This document shows positions 47,748 to 59,990 of a stretch of 64,000 nucleotides of DNA, one piece after another (the stretch's first letter is position 1; each line of letters begins with the position of its first letter). A model generated the notes under the pieces. It worked only from the letters and a program-made list of their open reading frames with translations, did not search any database and was not told the DNA's origin. Both the position numbers and the translations under genes were made by a program. Source of the stretch: Taeniopygia guttata (taxonomy: Eukaryota; Chordata; Aves; Passeriformes; Estrildidae); the NCBI RefSeq assembly GCF_048771995.1, contig NC_133032.1, positions 17,685,001 through 17,749,000 of the forward strand, given 5' to 3'.

Positions 47748-49161
47748 ATGAGCTCCTACTTTGTCAACCCGCTGTACTCCAAGTACAAGGTGGCGGCGGC
47801 CGCGGCGGCGGGGGAAGCCATCAATTCCCCGTACTACGACTGTCACTTCGCACCCGAGGTGAGCGGCCGACACGCCGCCGCCGCCGCCGCCGCTGCCGCC
47901 GCCGCTCTGCTCTACGGGAACGGCGCGGCCGCCGCCGGCTTCCCGCACCCCGGGCCCGGCGGGGCGGGGGGCGGCGGCGGCGCGGCCGCGGACTTTTACC
48001 ACCCGGCCGGGGGGAGCCCCACGGCCGCCTACCAGCCGCCCCCTCCTCCCCCCGCCGCGCCTCCGCCTCCTGCCCCCTGCAGCGGGGTTACCTGTCACGG
48101 GGAGCCCGCTAAATTTTACGGATACGATAACTTACAGAGACAGCAGATTTTTACGACACAGCAAGAGGCCGAGCTGGTACAATATCCTGACTGTAAATCG
48201 TCCAGTGCTAATATTGGCGAGGAACCAGACCACTTAAATCAGAGCTCGTCTCCTGCTCAAATGTTTCCCTGGATGAGACCACAAGGTTGGACGCAGTCAA
48301 AAATTTGCTTCCATCTCACGTCTGAGTTTGAAACTTTCTTTTCCTCCTCCTGCTCCTTTCTCGCTGACTCTCGCTCCCTGCCTCTGTCTCCCCCACTGCC
48401 TACCTCTCTCACCGCGATTCCTATCCCCGCGGCGGCTTGCGATAATAAAGAGATGCAGTGAGCAAGCAGAAACCTCTGCAGCAGTCGGCTACCGAACCGA
48501 GAGTAGCCTTTGAGACGCCTTTCGGAGGCTGAGGCGCAGCTGACACGCTCGCCTGTCTCCCGTCGCCGCTGCCTGAACGGGAGGGTGCGGGGTCGGGAAG
48601 GGGGTGGTATACAAGATGATAAAGTGACCCCGCAACATCCTATGCAGAGGGACAGCTGAGGCGCTTCGTGCATTTACTATCGCTGTGTTCCTCTCACTCG
48701 AGTGTAAAGCTCTAGACTCCTCTGTGCCCTCTGCTTTCTCTCCCTGCGGTTCTGTGGGGCTTCTCTCGAGGGATTCCGGAGGGACTGGAGTCTTCGCTGC
48801 TTGCCTGCGCCTTGTTTTGAACGACCACCCCAACCTCCAAACCCCTGTGTTTTTGTTTTAAACAGCAGCGCCGGGTAGGAGGAGAGGAAGACAAACATAC
48901 AGCCGATTCCAGACTCTAGAGCTGGAAAAGGAGTTCCTGTTTAACCCCTATCTGACCAGGAAGAGAAGGATCGAGGTGTCCCACGCACTAGGACTCACCG
49001 AGAGGCAGGTAAAGATCTGGTTTCAGAACAGGAGGATGAAATGGAAAAAAGAGAACAACAAGGACAAATTCCCCGCTTCCAGACAGGAGGGAAAGGAAGG
49101 GGAGGCCAAAAAGGAAGCACATGATCTGGAAGAAGACAGAGCTGAAAGCCAGACGAATTAA
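47748..49161 (+). CDS. HOXD8: HOXD8, homeobox D8 (2 exons)
   Basis: Group 8 homeodomain factor, nuclear, acting with PBX in trunk patterning. Exons 47748-48285 and 48866-49161 join at CAAG|GTTGG and AACAG|CAGCG, giving 277 aa. The start [14 protein letters not shown] is the group 8 start; the in-frame ATG ten codons earlier (47718) lacks family support. An alanine run (43-53), glycine and proline-rich stretches, then the conserved block [15 protein letters not shown]. The PBX-binding hexapeptide is FPWM at 173-176 (Trp175). The homeodomain spans about 184-243 ([20 protein letters not shown] to [13 protein letters not shown]), followed by an acidic/basic tail ending RAESQTN as in mammals. The donor GTTGGA is weak; reading through the intron would add 67 residues and lose the homeodomain. 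The 580-bp intron is unremarkable otherwise. Confidence 0.97.
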
Positions 49162-49600
49162 TTTTTGCCCTAAATGTCTTTGTGAAAGTCAATCAAAAAT
49201 AACCAAGGCTAAAGCCCAACATCTCAGCTCATCCGCACCTCTACGTGATCTTGTCGTGGGACGAGTGACCCCATGTCCCTCCGTTTGACATTTCCCTGCT
49301 TCGGGTGCTTCACTTGTTTGTGCTTTTATTTTGTTTATTAGCGTATCCAGAACAATCTCTAGATTTAACATTTCAACTACTTATTTTTTCAAATTTGATA
49401 CAGAGTTTCTAGCAATAAATTTCTAATGATATACAAATATATATATATATATTTGCAATCTTAAAAGACGGTGATTGTGGGAAACGACATAAACTTCCTA
49501 ATAATAAATATCAATAAGTAAGACATTTAACAATGCTTTATTAATCAAGACAAGTGCACTTGTACTATTTTAATTCTTGTTATGTTGAATAAATTAAATA
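49162..49600 (+). terminator. HOXD8: HOXD8 3' UTR with poly(A) signals
   Basis: AT-rich 3' UTR with AATAAA at 49414-49419, 49503-49508 and about 49588. TATATA words lie at 49436-49452. The first signal, about 250 bases after the stop, is the simplest end. Confidence 0.5.
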
Positions 49601-52600
49601 AATTTAATAACCTTGAAGAAAATATCATAGGAATATATTTAACCTTCTTCTATAATATTTGATTAAAATAAACCGAATTTATTCAATTATAAAATGCATC
49701 GGCATCTCTATATTCCTTTTGTAATCCACTCCTTAAGAAATCGTCAGAATTTCCATTGGTCCAGACTAACTCTCCCCTGTGCCCTCCCCCGTCTCTCCTC
49801 CGATGCTGGGTGTTTCCGTGGGGTTAGGGAATGGCACAATGGGTACAAAATCTGCTTTTTACTCTGTGCCCCGAGCGCTGCGGAGCCGCGGTCCAGGCAG
49901 CGGCCGGCGGGGCCCGCGGCCTCACCTGCGAGCGGAGCGCAGGCTGGGCCGGCCCAGGGAGCCCCCGCCGTGCGCCCGGGCCTTGCTTTGGCCTTTCCCC
50001 GCCGCCGTGCAGAGCCCGCAGCCGGCAAGCACGGCCCTTACCCTGCGGAGCCATTTGCTGCCAGCCCGGCTGGAGGGAGAGCCCGGAGAGCGCTCCGGCC
50101 CCAGCATCCCAAAGGGCTGCTCCAAGCGGTGCGGGGCTTCCAACCCGCCACGCAAACCACGGCCAAAACGGGCCCGGCCTCCCCCGAGGATGGCTGACAA
50201 GCTGAGGAATACAAAGATTTTGCGGCCTTGCGTGGGGGTTTCTCGAGGGCTGTAATTCTTAGGAGTCCCAAACCATGCGTAGACCGAGAGAAAGATGTTT
50301 CTACCCCTAAATATTATCATATGATGCGTTTCCCAGCGGAGGCCACAGCTGGTGAAGAGCCTGCCTCACGGTTCCCGCAACCACGGGAGGAATTGTTTTG
50401 CTGATAAGCAAAACAATTTAATTTCTCTCTCCCTCTCCCCTCCCTCCTCTTGCTCCCGCTCCGCGGCAGGGTCCCGCAGAGCGCTGTATCTAACAGGACG
50501 GCCGGGAGAAGTCATCTTTAGGAGCGGCAGGCAAAGGGTCGAGGGATGAGGTATAAACCTCTACCAAGATTTTTGTGTCATTTTTTCTCTACCGGCTGAC
50601 GCTCCCCTGAGTAATGGCTCCATGGAGGAAATCGAATGGACGCGCCAGAAACTGCGACAAACATGATATATAATTCTATTTTCTGTCCAGAAAGGAGGGT
50701 GATCCCGACGAGGCCGGGGCTGAGGCGAGGCCTTGCTCGGCAAACCCCAGCCAGGCTCCCGGGAGGTGCCGCCCGCCGCCCTGCCCGCCCGCCGCCGGGC
50801 CCTTCTCTCGCACCCACCGCTCCGCTCCCGGGAATGTGCCCGGCGCGGCGAGAGCCGCCGTCCACGGGGATGGGGCTTGTAGGGCGGGTTTGGTTCATTT
50901 CGTTTCCCTTCCTCTTCCCAGCTCCCCACCACCGAGGCACATTTCCACTGCTGCAAAGCGCCAGATCTGGAGCGGGGCACGAGCAAGCCGAGCTATTGTT
51001 CTTGGTTTTATTTTAATCGCCTAGTTGGCTAAAGGTTGTAAACAAGGGGAAGCTGCAACAAGACAGCGCAACTAACATTTTTGCATGGATTTGCATAAAT
51101 ACAGCGGTATCCGTAGTGTCACGGGAGGATGTGGGGCTGGTAGCTGCGCGTTGAAAGTAACGCGATGGCCCGACGCGTAGGACCCCCTAGCTTTTCAAAA
51201 CAACACTCGTGCTAGTGGCACCGACATATTTGGTCTCCAGGCAGGAAAAGCCTCTCTCTTTTGCTGCGCTGGCGGCGGAGGCTAGACTCAACACGGTTCC
51301 GGCGGCCCTGCTGCGGGAAAGCCGTGCTGGTGCCGCCCGCTGCCATCCCGGGCTGCCCGAGAGGCGAAGGCATGTCGAGGACCTTCACACACCAGCGGAG
51401 CACTCCTTAGGCTAGTATTTGTCCGGAAAAGAGCTGCTGCGCTGCTGCGGTAGTTGTTTTTAATTATCAGACAAAGAATAAAATTAAAATATTCCCGAAG
51501 AAATTTCCGTTACGTTGCTCTCCTAGGACCGACTGGGAACGCAGCCACGCAGGCAAAAACTGACTTCCCTGAGCCCGCATAATTGGCGAAGGCCTAGTGG
51601 TAACTGGAATCGCCCCTGTCTTACTCATTAAGAATAACAAAACATCGCTGTAGTTGTTAAGGCATTTACCCCCGTAGCCTGGCATCTGAATCTCTCCCTC
51701 GGTCTCACTTGGAAACTTGCTAAGAAAAAACATAGCGGAGTCAGAAATTGACCCAGGTGGCCACCATGTCCCCTGTGAAACCGAAGCCATCGGACTTTTG
51801 GCAAGGAAAAGCCGTAGCTGCGCGCGTGGCGGAGGGAGCGGCGGCGAGAGGCCGCCTGAGGCGGCCGCGGAGTGGATGTACCGCGCCTTTGGTTTCCGTG
51901 GAATTTCTCCGTTCCCTTGAGGAGCAGCTCAGCGCGGTCGTGAGTGCTGCAGAGACACCACGAGAGTTGCCATAGCCTCCGCTGGGGCAATATTCAAAGG
52001 TGTGCAACTGCCTGAAGCAGCGTGTTTAAAAGATCCAACCTCGATCCTACATCTCTAGGCGTGTTTACTTTTGTTAGCAGTTACAACCGGCACGGAGGTC
52101 ACGGACTGAGGGCTCTGGCTATTCCCTGAAACAAAACTTGAGCAAGAAACATCCACAGTACTCCGTCTCCGAGTCGAGTGTTCCTTGTGGACACAGGCCC
52201 ATTTTAATTTTTCTTTTCTGGAATACTTTCTAGGAATCGGATTTTCCCTGTTGGTGCCCCGGGAAGGTTTTATCGGGGGCGGAGGCAGCCTGCACGGGGC
52301 GCGGTGACAGTGCCCGGTGCAACCTGCGGGAACCGCACACTGCGGGGTGGGGAAGAGGCTCGGACCATTTTTATGTCGGCGACGGCTTCCGCTTCAGTAG
52401 TGGGCGCTAAAGCAGATGTGGTTTCTTTTAGTGCCCGGCGGAGCGGTGGGGAGGGGTGGGAGAAGAGGGTGGGGATGCGGGTTAAGCCCCCTTTCGTTTG
52501 GCAAGAAACGGATCCTTCGGCACAGTGCCCTGTCTCTCTTTATGCGGTTCCGCGGCCGCTTGCCCCTCTCTCCGCGGCCCGCGCGGATCTCCCGCGTCCC

Positions 52601-53160
52601 GGCCGTGCTCACGGGGCTCCGCCACCGCGCCCAGGCCGAGGGCAGGCGGGACCGAAGCCTCAGTAAAAGCGCAGCGCGCAGGCGAAAGAAACATGGCGCT
52701 GGGAAGCAGTATGTGCAAAATCCGCAAGGAATTGCAGTAAATTCCTTTTTGTTTGAAGAAAATTTACAACTTGGTAATAGACCTTTTTATGACCTATTTG
52801 GGCTCGTCATTGGCTGCGGCTGGTCATGTGCAGGCAGCGAGCGCTTTCATGGCCTTTTCCTGATTTCCCTGGCGAATTTCCCCCTGCATTCTGCCTTCAG
52901 AGAGCCTCAGCCCCTCTTTTTCTAACCTTTGTCTAGGCTGAGGTGTATGGCAGTCTCCCTCATGTTTGTGCCCCGCTCCCCCAAACCCGTGGCCGGTCCC
53001 GTCGCCGCTGCACTGACACTTCCCCGGCCCCACGCCGCCTCCTCTCCCGCGCCCACGGAGGGATGCGCGGAGACCCGCGCCCGCCGCCGCACCGCCTGCA
53101 GCCCCTCGCTCTTCTCCCACCGTTCGATGTCCCCGCTGCCGCTATTTCCTCCGGCACACG
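49601..53160. other. Region right of HOXD8, no homeobox
   Basis: GC islands at 49860-50180, 50710-50880 and 52300-52680, with AT-rich DNA between. ATTTTTGCATGGATTTGCAT at 51077-51096 carries a POU octamer (ATTTGCAT at 51089-51096). No coding exon or homeobox remnant is seen. In human the long 5' leader of HOXD3 starts a few kilobases beyond HOXD8, so noncoding exons could lie here. Confidence 0.35.
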
Positions 53161-53660
53161 GATTGCTACGCGGGTGCAAAATGGATTACAGCGACCCTCC
53201 CGGGCTTCTCCGCAGGCGGGCAATGCCGCGAATTGGTAAGCACTCAGTTCCCCTCGGGCTGGTCGCCGGTACTCCGCGATATGCGGCACGGCACCGGCTG
53301 CCCTGTCCTCCTGTCCCTCTTCATCACCTGTGCCTCGAAAACCTTTATTCTTTTTAGTATTGCTATTACTATTATTACCGCTACGATTGCTGTTGTTGTT
53401 ATTGCTATTGTAATTATCGGTGGTGGTATTATTATTAATAGTGGTTGTGGGCATGCCGCAGAGTGAGAGTGGCTGTCGTGCGCGGTCTCTCACGGAAAAC
53501 ACGGGCCACGATGTTGGTGTTCCGCTGTGAGGGGCGGAAGGCTGGGGCGCAGTGTGCGCAGGCAGTGCCTCGCCTGCCGGTGGGGTTTCTCCTATATAAG
53601 GCCCTCTGCTTTTGGGATACTTTTTCCCCTGCCAGCCTGAAGCGTGCTGCTGTGGTGCTG
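53161..53660 (+). promoter_or_regulatory. Possible distal HOXD3/HOXD4 promoter
   Basis: Strong splice donor TTG|GTAAGC at 53235/53236 at the end of a GC-rich block, and 350 bases later a TATA box, TATATAAG, at 53593-53600. Between them lies degenerate trinucleotide simple sequence (53352-53448). The position, about 4 kb past HOXD8, resembles the distal HOXD3 start in human. I cannot confirm transcription. Confidence 0.25.
53352..53448. repeat. Degenerate ATT/GTT/GCT trinucleotide tract
   Basis: About 97 bases of mixed three-base words (ATT, GCT, GTT, GGT) with period three, giving an Ile/Val/Ala-rich frame. Cryptic simple sequence; no gene. Confidence 0.75.
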
Positions 53661-55980
53661 TAGTTTGTTTTCCCCATGGCGGAAGGGCAGTCGAGTAACT
53701 TAAAGCCTAACAGGTGTTTTCGCAGGAGAATCGGGGTCAGCGCTCCCGCGGGGGCGGAGGGCGTGGGGCGGCACCGCCGAGCCGGTCGAGCCGCGGGCTG
53801 TGCCCGGGGCCAGTTCCGGGAGCCCTCGTGTGCCCCGCAGGAACTTCTCCTCATATCCTTGTCCCGCTGCAGCTCGGGCCAGGGCTGCGGCTCCGGGCTG
53901 CTCGGTGGGCAGCGCACGGGCCGGGCTCGGCAGCCGGAACGCGGGGGCGGCTGCGCGGAGACGCGGCCAGGAGCGCTCGCTCGCAGCACGGCTACTTGCC
54001 CACGTGGAAATCATCGGGGGCTAAATGGAGGACAAGTTCTCGAAAATAAACCCAACAACAAATTCTTGGGTTTATTTTGAGATATGCCGAGGAGATAGAA
54101 TAGTTAAATAGACTGTTCCTGCGTTACCCATACATGTATACACATCCGTATTCACATTACCTACATACATACATATATATCGTGTCTACACATCCACTTC
54201 TCTCTGTAGAACACATATTCCTTAGTAGTACGTTATTGAAACGTATATATGCTTTACTCATTCATCTTCATTTTCAAGCTGTTAGTGCAGGGTGGAAAGC
54301 CCACTCTTTGGCACTCAGCGTTCACACCGATGGTCGGTGGTTGCAGTGCACCGTGCTGCTGCACTGCAGGAATTTACCGACTCGCCATTTACCGCGAAAG
54401 CAGCCAGTTAATTAACGGTAAAGCAGAACGCCTCACTACATGATACACACTGAGGGTGGAAAGGTGCCAGTCATGCCCCGAGTACATATTTTGAACCCAC
54501 AGAATAAAGTGGTTTTTAATCCCCCCCCGAGCACCCCTCAGCCCGCTAAGCCCGAGCCCCACTACAGTAAGCGATAAGACCCCTGTCCCCCACGCTCTGG
54601 CGGTTTGCACTAGCCGGCCGCCCCGCACTCCTGCAGGACTTGGAGATTATTTAGGATGAATCGTTTTCAACATAGCAACAGTCTTCAAGAGTAACGTGGA
54701 AAATATGTGCTGCGTTAGGTTTAACTCTCAGAATCCCTCCTAGGTGACATAGTAATTATAGCTACTTGACTATAAATCTCTCCAAAAACTTCGGAAAATC
54801 TCGTCCTTGAGCTGTTTTGAAATTATTCGTAGCCTGGGGAAAAAGAAGAAAACAAAAGCAGGATGTTCTAACGAATTCTAATGTGTATATGTGTGTCTGC
54901 GGGTCCATCTGCTGACACATACGGATACACACATACATTTATGATTCCACTGGTTCGTGTGGGAATTCGGCTTTTTTTTTTTTTTTTTTTTAAATTGGCT
55001 TCCTTCCTGGCTTGCCTTTGCTCTTATTCTTTTTCTTATCGGATATATGTATGTATGTATGTACGTATTTATTTATTTATTTATTTATTAACATTCAAGT
55101 ACACATAGGTCTGTTTATGTTCCTAAACACACCTATGGAATTATAAGTATTCATAGCAAATAAATACTCGTTTATATATATGGCACATATATATTTATAT
55201 GTATACGTTTTTATATATGGCACATATGAGGACTGTATTTTTATATCTATTTATGCACCTATAAAACATGGTATGAGTATAGATCTGTTGGTGTGCTGAA
55301 ATTTTTGGAGTACAAGATTCACAGTCACATTTCTCGTGCTTGCTTCATTTCCCGATGTGTTCGGCATAATGTGACTCATATTTTAAATTTTTTTTCCCCT
55401 TCTTCTTCTTTTTTTTTTTCCTTCTGTGTGTGTGTGTGTTGAAAGGAAACAGCCGATCCCCAGTGCACCCTTTACTGACGCACGGGCAGTATAAAAACAC
55501 CATCAGAAAGCAGCTGGCAGGAAGCGGCAGCCTACTGTCCCCGACAGTGCCGGGGTAGCGCTGGCACCGGCTGCCATTTGGGAAGTCAGGTTGGCTCCCG
55601 CTTCGCTGCTGCAGGTTGCCTGGAAGAGAAGTGCAGCTCTGCTCCCCCAGTCTGGCAGGGCTTTGGTGCAAGGAGGGCGCGTGTTGTGAATTGAGGAGCC
55701 GGGAAACCCGATAAGGCTAGGCGAAGATATGCACGTTGGTTTTGCGTTCTTAAAACCTGAAAATCCCGCCGATTTATTTTCTCGTTCCCGAAAAAATATA
55801 ATTCCCACGGGGTGTTTTATGTGCGCTTGGGACAGAAAAAGAAACCCGAACAAAGACGGTATTTCACCCCTCGGTTGGCAGGCAGCTGTTAAAGGTATTT
55901 ACTGCTCTACTGCAGTGCGGCACTCAATGCCGCTGGAGCGGGAGAGGAAAAAACAGGAAGCGAAAGGAAAAGATGAGGCG
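53661..55980. other. Intergenic, GC patch then AT-rich
   Basis: GC-rich at 53740-53990. The part 54120-54250 and 54960-55280 is AT-rich with TATG and ATTT repeats (55042-55090). TG repeat at 55425-55440. No exon, RNA gene or mobile element is recognised. Confidence 0.35.
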
Positions 55981-57250
55981 CAATAAACATTGCAGCAGGT
56001 CGCGGAGGCCGGGCGGGGCGCGGAGGAAGGGTCTCTGCGAGAGACAAGAGGCAATAAAACTGCATTCAGCGGCAGCAGGCTCTGCCCAAACTCAGCACTC
56101 GCCTCCCATCAGCCGCGGGGGAGGGTGCGGCGAGAAGGGAGGGCAGCCCGCGGTGCCTCCCAGTGCCCCACGCCGGGAGCCGCCCGAGCTGGAGCCTGTG
56201 GGAGCGCAGGGCGGCGGGGGTCACCTCAGCCGCCCGGCCGGCCCCGCCGTCCTGGCCTGGCTCCGCCGCATCTGTCCGCGTGTGGGCGCACGCCCCGACG
56301 GACCGGGACGCGGTCACCTGCCCGCGGCCCCCGCCCTCGGGGCCGCCGAGCCGGGCCGCGGAGCGACCGCCGGGGGCGCGACAGGCCCGGGCCGCAGCCG
56401 CCAGCCCTTATGTCTCCACGGGCTCTTCCAGGAGAAGGCGCTGTAGGACAAGCCTGGCCACTCTCCCCTCCGCGGGGCGAGGGGCCCACCGCCCCGCCGC
56501 CAGCCTCGGGACCCGTACCCTGCCTCCCGCCTGCCTACGGCAGAGGCCCACCGGCGGCCGGGGACATGGGCGGGGCTCCGCTGCCCTCCTCGGGCGTCTC
56601 AAGGCGCCGCCCGGTTGTCCCACTCTTTCCAGCGCCGGGATTTCCCGTCTCACCCGGGTCCGCAGACCCTGGCGCGCCCCGGTGCGCGCCCCCGCGCTCC
56701 CCCTGCCTAACCCGCGGTGCCGCGGGGCTCCCCTCGTGTGCCCCGCTGCCCTCCCGGTCACCAGCCCGCGCTTTGATGTCGGGCACCCGCCTCTTCCCTC
56801 CCCGTTCCTTTGATGCGGGTGCCAGAGCACCCTCCTTCCCGCCGGCTCCCTTCCCGCGGGCAGAGCCCCCGGCCCCCGCACACCTCCCTTGCCTCCTGCA
56901 AGCCGAGGCCCGGCACAGTTCCCTGCCTCCTCCTCACCTGGTGCCTGCGGGCTTCACCTTCCCCAGCCGTGCCCGGACACGACCCTGGCGGCACCCACCC
57001 CCACGGGCCGTGCCTACCCCGGCAGACGCTCCCACGGCCCCCGGCCTCCCCTCCCTGCCCCGCACTCCTCTCCCTCTGCCCCCGCGGACCCGAGGTGTCG
57101 CCGCCGCTGCCCTGTTTGATGTTGAGGCGCGGCTCGACGCCGCCCTGCCCTCTCCGGGCCTCTGCTGCCGCCGCATCTGCCCGCGGGCGTGGGGTGCTGC
57201 AGGCAGGGGCCTTTGCATGCCCACATCCTGCTCTTCGAGGGCATGGGCGA
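55981..57250. promoter_or_regulatory. 1.25-kb GC island between HOXD8 and window end
   Basis: The longest island in the window, with dense CpG and open frames in several registers on both strands, the largest 422 codons on the plus strand (55990-57258). All are Pro/Arg/Ala/Gly-rich with no recognised domain, as GC-rich DNA lacking stop codons produces. Function unknown; a distal promoter or Polycomb island is possible. Confidence 0.5.
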
Positions 57251-58810
57251 CGAGGTGACTGTTGAAAAGTCGGGGTTATGATAAAAGCAGAGGGGCAAAA
57301 TGCGTTGGACGCTATCAAGGTGCTTGGTAGGTCTTCAAAGTCAGAGATGGAACCTGTAATTTTCTGGCAGTGTGGTAGGATGCCGGTTGTCGTGTCTGTC
57401 AGGTTGCATTGAGAGCGATGGCGGCATGCACATGTGATTCAATTCCCCCAGCCTCTTTATCACAATTACCAGAGGGAAACTGATTGTTACTGTGTTATTT
57501 CATTACACCTCTTATCTGTCTCCAGATCATCAGCCCCAAATATGAAAACTTGCATAAAAGCCTAGAGAATGAACTGGCCAGAGCTTCAAAGTCAAATTTC
57601 ACATCTGCATTTTAGAATAGGAAATGTGAAAATTGTTCTAATTCCCACTTCAAAAATCTCATGGCTAGAATTACTCAGTTACTGAAACATTTGTCTTGTC
57701 CTTAAATGAGAGGGAGCTGTATCTCAATCATCAATTCCTCACTATCTCACAGCCTCATCTTTCACAGCCCCATGTTCAGGACACGTGTTCCTGAACCACA
57801 TGCCCAGCCCGGGCCGCCTCGTTTGCCAGGGGCTGAGACTTCTGCAGCCTGACTGCCATGCCACCTGCCCCTCCACAGCTCCTCTCCTCCTGCACATGCC
57901 GGGCAGTCTCGCATCTCCAAACTATGGCCTTCTCTTGACCATGAGGCAGGCCAGGAGAGCTGAAGCAGTCACAGACACCCCTTAGGGAGGGATGTGATGC
58001 TCAATGTCCTGCACAGGGCCTGGAGCCCACCCATGGGCCCCGCTGCCTGGGACCTGACCTTTGCCATACCCAGCCTCAGTGCCAGGCCTGGGGCAAACGC
58101 ACTTGATTCTGCATTGTAGTTCTTGTCCCAGATTATTTTCCCCACATTTTATTGCACTCTCTCATTACACCCTACCCCTCATGTCCTAGTATGTAGTCTT
58201 TTCTTGCCCCTTTCCAGGTATGGCCACTTTGGCTCCCTGCAGCTGCCTGCTGCTGAAGCCCTTCTTCCAGAGGCCATTGAGGGTGATGTTTGGGGAGGAG
58301 GTAGCTGGAGGCTGTCACAAAGCCTGATCCAGGGCCCACTGTGGCCAGGCCCAGCTGCCTGAGCAAGGCTCAGGGAGCTCCAGGGAGCTTGTCCCTCTGC
58401 CTGCTCAGGACTGGGAGCACAGGCTGAAAGAGACCCTGAAGTCAGCCCCATGCAAGGCAGCCCACTCCTCTTTCTGGGGTGGCTGGCTGGAGCCCCTGGG
58501 CCTGATAAAGCTTCTCAGATCATGTACTATGTCTGAAATGACACCTTGTGCATTCCCCCTCTCTGCCAGCTCTCCTAGGCAGAGGAGGGGGAAAGGGCTG
58601 TTCCACAGCTTAGGCCATTGAAAAAGCACTAAGGCAATGTGAGTAAGGCCTTGCAAAGAGCAAGAAAAATTGTGGAATGCAAAGCCACTCTGGATCATAA
58701 AGGAGCAGGGAAGGATCTCGGGATGCCTCTTGTTGTCTGAAGGAAAACGAATCGTTCAGCTGTGATTGGAGCCATCTAAAAATACAGTGAGAGCTGAGTT
58801 GGCCCTTTTG
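57251..58810. other. Intergenic, no gene
   Basis: 57420-57620 is AT-rich and non-repetitive, possibly regulatory. 57720-58780 has neutral texture. A palindrome with 8-base arms, GTTCAGGA (57774-57781) and TCCTGAAC (57789-57796), flanks CACGTGT. No mobile-element signature such as target duplications or a poly-A end is seen. Confidence 0.35.
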
Positions 58811-58864
58811 GGTGACTTCATAAGAAGTAAGAGCAGAGGTGACTTCATAAGAAGTAAGAGCAGA
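58811..58864. repeat. 27-bp perfect tandem duplication
   Basis: Two identical 27-base units, 58811-58837 and 58838-58864, each starting GGTGACTTCATAAGAAGTAA. No divergence, so the duplication is recent. Confidence 0.97.
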
Positions 58865-59034
58865 CTCTAGTGTTAAACAGGCACCCCTCAGTTGGTGCCA
58901 CCACCCAGCAAGGGATTGCATTTTGCTCGTTTTCCAGAGCTGAGCCCCCGGGCGGAGGCGCACTCTCACCCGGGCCGGGCGAGTGGCCGTGCCCCCTCTG
59001 CACGGGGCCGGTCCCCGGCGGGGCTGACACAGCT

Positions 59035-59049
59035 CCCGCCCTCTGGCGA
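59035..59049 (-). promoter_or_regulatory. CTCF-like motif right of HOXD8
   Basis: Plus strand CCCGCCCTCTGGCGA; the minus strand reads TCGCCAGAGGGCGGG, matching about 12 of 14 core positions with the CCAGAGGGCG centre intact. It points left. The 27-bp duplication lies about 170 bases away. Binding is inferred. Confidence 0.45.
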
Positions 59050-59990
59050 AGGCACCAACCCTTCCTGGGATGCACCAGGAGCTGCTGGCCGCTCCGGCGT
59101 CCTCATCTTAGCCATGATAGATTGGGAGCTGATGCCCGGGTTTCTTCATGCTGTGTGACTGCCAGGGACATTTGACTTCCTGTGCTCGGGCTCCTTGAAA
59201 TTCTCATTTGCGAACTCACACCCTGCTCCCTTCACACCAGGGCTCTTTTATTGCTTTATAACCGTCCTTAAACTTCCAGTCCTCAAAGATCTCATTGTGG
59301 CAGGCTTCACACTTTCTCCCTTTCCGAAGCCCTGTGCACTCACTGTTTGCAGCAGTTTGGTCACTTACAAAGGTCCCTCGGATGCCCGGCGGTGCCCCTG
59401 GCATAGCTCTCCCAAATTTTGAGATGGATGACTCAAAGCCATTTTGCAGGGGAGCCTCACCAAAATGCCATAAATACCCAGGGAAGGGAAAAAATGTTCC
59501 ATCTTTCAGTTGTTTTTTTTTCTTTTGTTTTGGTGGGACTGTTTTTTCTTTCCTCCTAGAGATGAGCCCCCTTGTACCCTAAGAGCTATAAAGAAAGGTT
59601 TGGACCGCTACCCACAGAAAACACGCTCGGCTCCTTTCCCAAGAGCACATTGGGAGTACTAAGTCCCCTTTGCAGCTCTTCCTAAAACACGCTGCTCAAA
59701 AAGGCCGGCATAACGCCACGCAGCTGAGCTCCCACCCATCCCCGCTATTTTGACCCGGTCCCGTTTTATAGGACAGATTCAGAGAACCTTTATTTAGCGA
59801 ATAAAAGTTTAAAGCCGAGGGTTATTTATGGTTCCACAGAGATAAGTCCTGAGTGGCTATTTAGAAGCACGTGATTCCAATAAACTTTGTTTTATGGCTT
59901 GAGAGTTGACAAGCCAAAATATAATTCCCACCATAAATTAGTTTAAGAGCATACAAGTGCAGATGCTTTCGTTCCTGGAAGCAGTAATCG
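59050..59990. other. Intergenic with AT-rich block
   Basis: The stretch 59760-59960 has clustered TTTATT, AATAAA, TTTATGG and CATAAATTAG words and no simple repeats, a texture like the HOX/CDX-rich block at 40300. TTTTATAGG at 59763-59771 is TATA-like. No exon recognised. Confidence 0.35.

Noticed and set aside
55990-57258. 422-codon open frame
   Set aside because: Composition Pro/Arg/Ala/Gly-rich, no recognised domain, equally long frames on the other strand; expected in a GC island. Kept only as an island.
57700-58800. Possible mobile element
   Set aside because: Texture is more neutral than elsewhere, but I see no CR1 3' end octamers, poly-A tail, terminal repeats or reverse transcriptase-like frame. 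No retrovirus-like element was recognised anywhere in the window.
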